From: Pedobacter sp. Bi126 | Lineage (GTDB): Bacteria > Bacteroidota > Bacteroidia > Sphingobacteriales > Sphingobacteriaceae | NCBI RefSeq assembly: GCF_918698245.1 | Contig: NZ_CAKKMS010000003.1 | Location: 868,001-932,000 of the forward strand | Direction: 5' to 3' | Length of the DNA stretch: 64,000 nt | Shown here: piece after piece, positions 59,629-64,000 of the stretch | Layout of the letters: each line of letters starts with the position of its first letter | How positions within the stretch are numbered: position 1 is the first letter of the stretch | Notes under the pieces: generated by a model | Told to the model about the DNA's origin: nothing | Seen by the model: the letters and a program-made list of their open reading frames with translations, nothing else | The model's database searches: none | Program-made: the position numbers and the translations under genes

Positions 59629-60585
59629 ATGAAAGCAATCATCCTATTTTTTCTGATAACCGTTTCATCAGTAGTTTATGCTCTAGACATTAAGCCAGAT
59701 TTTGTGGTAGCTGCCGATGGAAGCGGAAACTTTAAAACGGTACAGGAAGCGATACACGCTGTGCCCGATTTCAGGAACAAAACAACCATAATTTTTATCA
59801 AAAAAGGTATTTACAAAGAAAAGCTAATCTTGGCGGCCTCTAAAAAGAATGTGAAATTTATTGGGGAAAGTCTTAACGAAACCATTTTAACGTATGATGA
59901 TTATGCGCAAAAGAAGAATGCTTTTGGAGAAGAAAAAGGCACTTCAGGTTCTTCCAGCTTTTATATTTATGGCGAAGGCTTTTCTGCAGAAAACATCACC
60001 TTCGAAAATTCATCAGGTCCGGTGGGGCAAGCCGTTGCGGTTTGGGCAGGCGGTGATAAATTAATTTTTACCAACTGTAGGTTTTTAGGCTTTCAGGATA
60101 CACTTTATACTTACGGAGGCAACAACCGCCAGTATTATAAAAACTGTTACATCGAAGGGACGGTCGATTTTATTTTCGGCGCTTCTACAGCGTGGTTTGA
60201 AAGCTGCACCATTTTCTGCAAAAAGGCGGGTTATATCACCGCGGCATCAACTGCTGATACTACAAAATTTGGTTATGTAATTAATAAATGCAAAATCAAG
60301 GGAGATGCACCGGCCAATAGCTTTTATTTGGGTCGCCCATGGAGGCCTTACGCAAAGGTTGCCTACCTCAACTGCGAACTGCCAGATTTTATCCGCCCTG
60401 AGGGTTGGAACAACTGGGGCAAGGAAAGCAACGAGAAAACAGCCTATTACGCTGAATATAAAAGCACTGGAAAAGGAGCCGATCCAAAAAGCCGGGTAAA
60501 TTGGTCGCATCAATTAACAGACGAAGCGTATAAAAGTTACATTTTGGAAAACGTTTTCCGTGGTTGGAATCCGGAGGCAAAATAA
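59629..60585 (+). CDS. Pectin methylesterase (CE8)
   Basis: A 318-residue secreted enzyme that removes methyl esters from homogalacturonan. The signal peptide is MKAIILFFLITVSSVVYA. The catalytic region has CRFLGFQDTLYTYGG (first Asp) and GTVDFIFGAS (second Asp) with LGRPWRPYAKVAYLNC (Arg). The start of the domain, FVVAADGSGNFKTVQEAIHAVP, is typical. The gene faces the GH28 gene in the same direction, 160 bases apart, and provides the substrate for it. Confidence 0.95.
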   Translation: MKAIILFFLITVSSVVYALDIKPDFVVAADGSGNFKTVQEAIHAVPDFRNKTTIIFIKKGIYKEKLILAASKKNVKFIGESLNETILTYDDYAQKKNAFGEEKGTSGSSSFYIYGEGFSAENITFENSSGPVGQAVAVWAGGDKLIFTNCRFLGFQDTLYTYGGNNRQYYKNCYIEGTVDFIFGASTAWFESCTIFCKKAGYITAASTADTTKFGYVINKCKIKGDAPANSFYLGRPWRPYAKVAYLNCELPDFIRPEGWNNWGKESNEKTAYYAEYKSTGKGADPKSRVNWSHQLTDEAYKSYILENVFRGWNPEAK

Positions 60586-60743
60586 GTTGTTAAATAATTG
60601 ATATACAGATGTTAATAAGCTGTTTGAAAACTATTTTTTGTGTCGTTTTCCGGTAACGATTGCATAGATTTCTCTTCTATTTTAAGTGCAAACAACGTAC
60701 ACTTGTTATTACAATAACCAAGTATAATTTAACAGCACAAATA

Positions 60744-62417
60744 ATGAAACATATTTCTGGTCGTTTATGCCGTATTAAAATAGCGCTGGCATGCTTAATT
60801 TTATCTTCTGCAAGTGCTGCCATAGCGCAACAACAGCAAAGCCTACCCGTTATTCAGCAGGTTAAATTTAAAAAAGATACCACAAGTATTATCAGTTTTG
60901 GCGCAAAGGGCGATGGGATTACCTTAAATACGCAAAGCATCAATAAAACCATAGCCAGTGTAAGCCAAAAAGGTGGTGGTGTGGTTTTAATTCCATCAGG
61001 CTTGTGGTTAACTGGTCCTATTGAGTTAAAAAGTAATGTAAACCTACACCTTAAACGCGATGCAATTCTTCAGTTTACCGACGACTTTAACCAATACAGA
61101 TTGGTACAGGGAAATTGGGAAGGCCAGCCAGCGTGGAGAAACCAGAGTCCGATTTCTGGTGTCAACCTCGAAAATATAGCCATTACCGGAACCGGGATTA
61201 TCGACGGGAACGGTGGAGCCTGGCGTATGGTTAAAAAAGATAAACTGACCGAAACACAGTGGAAAACCTTGGTGGCATCTGGCGGCGTAGTGAGGGCCGA
61301 TGGAAAAATGTGGTACCCATCTGAGAAAACCGTTAAAGGTTCGAATACCAAAAATGCCGGCGTAATTGAGGCTGGTAAAACAGCAGCCGATTATGAAGAT
61401 ATCAAAGATTTCCTTCGCCCGAATCTGCTGGTGTTAACGGGTTGTAAAAAAATTCTTTTAGAAGGTGTTACCTTTCAAAATTCACCGGCATGGAATTTAC
61501 ACCCTTTGCTTTGCGAGGATTTAACCCTAAGAAACCTACAGGTAAAAAACCCCTGGTTTGCACAAAATGGTGATGGAGTTGACGTAGAATCGTGCAAAAA
61601 CGTATTGATTGAAGGCAGCACTTTTGATGTGGGTGATGATGGGATCTGTATTAAATCGGGAAGAGACGAAGCGGGCCGCAAACGTGGCGTACCTACAGAA
61701 AATGTAATTGTTCGGAATAATGTGGTTTACCATGCCCATGGCGGTTTTGTAATCGGGAGCGAGATGAGTGGTGGTGCGAAAAATATCTGGGTATACGACT
61801 GTTCTTTTATTGGCACCGATATTGGCCTGCGTTTTAAAACTACCCGTGGCCGAGGCGGCGTTGTAGAAAATATTTATATCAACAACATCAACATGATCGA
61901 TATTCCGGGTGAAGCGATTCTGTTCGATATGTATTATGCTGCGGTTGATCCGGTTCCTTTGGCAGGCGAAAAACGCGAAGCCATTAAAACGGTAACGGTT
62001 CCGGTAACCGAAGCTACCCCTCAGTTCAGAAACTTTTACATTAAAGATGTGGTAGCCAATGGCGCTGAGAAAGCCATATTTTTCAGGGGATTGCCAGAAA
62101 TGAACATCAAAGATATCCACCTGGAAAACGTAACCATAAAAGCGAAAAAAGGCATTGAAATTATTGAAGCTTCTGGAATTTTTCTGAAAAACATAAACGT
62201 AATTACCAAAGACACCAGTCCGGTTGTAATGATCCAGAACAGTTCGAACATCAATATCAGTAACTTAAAATACCCTGATAACAGCAAGGTTTTGTTTGAC
62301 GTGTCGGGAGAAAAAACAAAAGGTGTAAAAATTAGCGGAACAGATGTTTCTAAAGCAAAAATGGCTTCACTTTTAGGTATAGAGGTAGATAAAAAAGCAC
62401 TGGAAATTTCAAAATAA
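60744..62417 (+). CDS. GH28 polygalacturonase
   Basis: A 557-residue secreted hydrolase of glycoside hydrolase family 28. The signal peptide runs from MKHISGRLCRIKIALACLIL to ...IAQ. Catalytic elements are NGDGVDVES, VGDDGICIKSG, HAHGGFVIGSEMSGG and DIGLRFKTTRGRGG, which correspond to the NTD, DD, GHG and RIK motifs. A right-handed beta-helix is implied by the repeated strand units. It cleaves the galacturonan backbone. ATG at 60744 is used because it gives the signal peptide. The GH105 gene follows after 5 bases. Confidence 0.93.
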   Translation: MKHISGRLCRIKIALACLILSSASAAIAQQQQSLPVIQQVKFKKDTTSIISFGAKGDGITLNTQSINKTIASVSQKGGGVVLIPSGLWLTGPIELKSNVNLHLKRDAILQFTDDFNQYRLVQGNWEGQPAWRNQSPISGVNLENIAITGTGIIDGNGGAWRMVKKDKLTETQWKTLVASGGVVRADGKMWYPSEKTVKGSNTKNAGVIEAGKTAADYEDIKDFLRPNLLVLTGCKKILLEGVTFQNSPAWNLHPLLCEDLTLRNLQVKNPWFAQNGDGVDVESCKNVLIEGSTFDVGDDGICIKSGRDEAGRKRGVPTENVIVRNNVVYHAHGGFVIGSEMSGGAKNIWVYDCSFIGTDIGLRFKTTRGRGGVVENIYINNINMIDIPGEAILFDMYYAAVDPVPLAGEKREAIKTVTVPVTEATPQFRNFYIKDVVANGAEKAIFFRGLPEMNIKDIHLENVTIKAKKGIEIIEASGIFLKNINVITKDTSPVVMIQNSSNINISNLKYPDNSKVLFDVSGEKTKGVKISGTDVSKAKMASLLGIEVDKKALEISK

Positions 62418-62422
62418 CAAAC

Positions 62423-64000
62423 ATGAAGAGATCAATTCTATATACAGCAGCTGCGCTCATCGGTTTTTCTATTTTAACACAAAGTGGATTTGCCCAAAAG
62501 AAATTGTCAGAACAGTTAACCCTAACAGCGATGGAAAAACTGTTTCAGGATACTACACTGTTAAAAGGTGCCAAAGGCCCTAAATGGACCTACGACATGG
62601 GTGTGGTACTGGAAGGTGCTGCAGCGGTTTGGCGGAATACCGGCGATGGGAAATATTTCAAGTACATCCAAAGCTCAATGGATGCCTATTTGGATAAGGA
62701 AGGAAATATCAATACGTATAAACCTGATGATTTTAATATCGACAACATTAAAAATGGACGTTCGTTATTATTGTTATACAAAGTTACCGGACAACAGAAA
62801 TACCTGTTAGCGGCAACCAAATTATACGATCAGCTACAAAAACAGCCGCGTACCCAAGAAGGTGGCTTTTGGCACAAGAAAATTTATCCCAATCAAATGT
62901 GGTTGGATGGTTTATACATGGGCGAACCGTTTTACGCGGAGTATGCCAAGCTGATGAAAAAAGATGCCGCTTTCGACGACATTGCAAAGCAGTTTATCCT
63001 GATGGAGAAAAATGCCCGAGATGCTAAAACAGGATTACTTTATCACGGATATGATGAGAGCAGAGCAGAGCAATGGGCCGATAAAAAAACAGGTCGCTCA
63101 GCAAATTTCTGGGGAAGGGCAATGGGTTGGTACATTATGGCATTGGTAGATGTGCTGGATAATTTTCCGGCCAATCATCCACAACGGAAAGAATTAATCG
63201 CCATTTTAAACCGTACAGCAACTGCTACCGTAAAATACCAGGATGCGAAATCGGGTGTTTGGTTCGATATTTTAGATATGCCAACCAGAAAAGGAAATTA
63301 CCTGGAAAGCTCGGCATCGAGCATGTTTGTATATGGCTTGGCCAAAGGGGTGCGCAAAGGTTGGTTGGCACCATCATTTATGGCTGCTGCAAATAAAGGT
63401 TACGCAGGCTTAAAGAAAGAATTTGTTGAACAAGCAGGAGCAGAAAGAATTAATCTGACCAAAACCGTTTCGGTATCGGGATTGGGCGGAAAACCAAAAT
63501 ACCGCGATGGAAGTTTCGACTATTACATTAGCGAAAAAGTAATCACCAACGATCCGAAAGGTGTAGGGGCGTTTATCTGCGCCGCTTCAGAAATGGAAAT
63601 TGCTGCACTCCCTAAAACAGGTAAAGGTTTAACCGTTACAGTTGATAGTTTTTTCAATAACGAGTATATGACCGGCCCAACCGGAGATAAAATCCCTTTC
63701 CATTACATATGGGAAGAAGATGATAATAACGGTTTTTCATTATTTGGTAAAGTATTTAATGATGCAGGCGTTAAAACCGCTACCCTTAAAACTGCACCAA
63801 CAACAGCAAACTTGAAAGGAAGTAACATTTACATTATTGTAGATCCTGATACGGAAAAAGAAACTGCAAACCCAAATTTTATGAATACCGCACATGCCAA
63901 GCAGGTTAGCGAATGGGTTAAAGCGGGTGGCGTATTGGTATTGCTATTAAACGATGCTGGCAATTGTGAAATTTCGAAATTTAACGTATTACCAGAAACA
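62423..64000 (+). CDS. GH105 unsaturated rhamnogalacturonyl hydrolase, 3' end beyond window
   Basis: An open frame of 526 codons runs to the window end without a stop. The signal peptide is MKRSILYTAAALIGFSILTQ, ending ...SGFAQ. The family core has WTYDMGVVLEGAAAVW, GGFWHKKIYPNQMWLDGLYMGEPF (quoted in part: MWLDGLYMGEPFYAEY, with the catalytic Asp) and FWGRAMGWYIMALVDVLDNFP. It cleaves the 4,5-unsaturated galacturonyl residue from rhamnogalacturonan oligosaccharides made by lyases. About 160 further residues after residue 370 (VDSFFNNEYMTGP, YIIVDPDTEKETANPN) form an additional C-terminal domain, not assigned. It is co-transcribed with GH28. Confidence 0.9.
   Translation, partial: MKRSILYTAAALIGFSILTQSGFAQKKLSEQLTLTAMEKLFQDTTLLKGAKGPKWTYDMGVVLEGAAAVWRNTGDGKYFKYIQSSMDAYLDKEGNINTYKPDDFNIDNIKNGRSLLLLYKVTGQQKYLLAATKLYDQLQKQPRTQEGGFWHKKIYPNQMWLDGLYMGEPFYAEYAKLMKKDAAFDDIAKQFILMEKNARDAKTGLLYHGYDESRAEQWADKKTGRSANFWGRAMGWYIMALVDVLDNFPANHPQRKELIAILNRTATATVKYQDAKSGVWFDILDMPTRKGNYLESSASSMFVYGLAKGVRKGWLAPSFMAAANKGYAGLKKEFVEQAGAERINLTKTVSVSGLGGKPKYRDGSFDYYISEKVITNDPKGVGAFICAASEMEIAALPKTGKGLTVTVDSFFNNEYMTGPTGDKIPFHYIWEEDDNNGFSLFGKVFNDAGVKTATLKTAPTTANLKGSNIYIIVDPDTEKETANPNFMNTAHAKQVSEWVKAGGVLVLLLNDAGNCEISKFNVLPET

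Overview
The window looks like chromosomal DNA of a Sphingobacteriaceae bacterium, probably Pedobacter or a close relative (phylum Bacteroidota). The evidence is the moderate-to-low GC content, the almost complete lack of Shine-Dalgarno sequences, several TAnnTTTG -7 boxes just upstream of start codons, two TonB-dependent or outer-membrane beta-barrel receptors, many DUFs typical of this phylum, a carB without its C-terminal regulatory domain, and a pectin-degradation locus. I found no rRNA, tRNA, CRISPR array, prophage or transposase gene. Naming of genes is from protein sequence recognition only; no database search was possible.

Layout. Positions 1-13150 hold a truncated gene end, a DUF1349 protein diverging from a Crp/Fnr regulator, a VOC protein, an aldose-epimerase homologue, peptidase T, an outer membrane protein, an M14 peptidase overlapping a rhomboid protease, a conserved hypothetical, a TPR lipoprotein, a dipeptide epimerase and a rhodanese. 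Positions 13270-21290 hold a DUF4407 membrane protein, secreted M61 and M28 peptidases, carB and a small secreted protein. Positions 21290-28820 form a thiamine-related region: a candidate structured RNA, a NadR-like kinase, a TPP riboswitch in front of a TTG-started TonB-dependent receptor, a ThiE-like protein, a DoxX-like membrane protein, a TPK-like protein and a GNAT acetyltransferase. Positions 28819-37553 hold an AlkD-like protein, a large outer-membrane receptor, a LytS/LytTR two-component pair, an M49-like metallopeptidase lipoprotein and an amidase. Positions 37772-46751 carry glnS, a small B12-binding subunit with an enoyl-CoA hydratase, an NtrC-type regulator followed by an envelope-protein cluster (AI-2E permease, YtxH, holin-like, basic protein), and aspS. 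Positions 46905-49630 are small regulatory and hypothetical genes. Positions 49755-50482 are three tandem copies of a structured repeat. Positions 50660-56800 hold an ECF sigma/anti-sigma pair with a DUF4097-like surface protein, a TlpA thioredoxin, a bestrophin and an MFS transporter. Positions 56832-64000 form a pectin-degradation cluster: rhamnogalacturonan acetylesterase, GH43, pectin methylesterase, GH28 polygalacturonase and a GH105 hydrolase that runs off the window.

How genes work together. The pectin enzymes form a coherent pathway: de-esterification, backbone cleavage, removal of acetyl and side-chain groups, then hydrolysis of unsaturated products. The TPP riboswitch most likely lets thiamine status control outer-membrane uptake. 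The most unusual content is non-coding: at least four families of interspersed inverted repeats, including a 224-bp element present as a tandem triplet (with a compensatory base change in its terminal stem) and a further copy interrupted by another nested palindrome, plus two candidate small RNAs ending in strong terminators.
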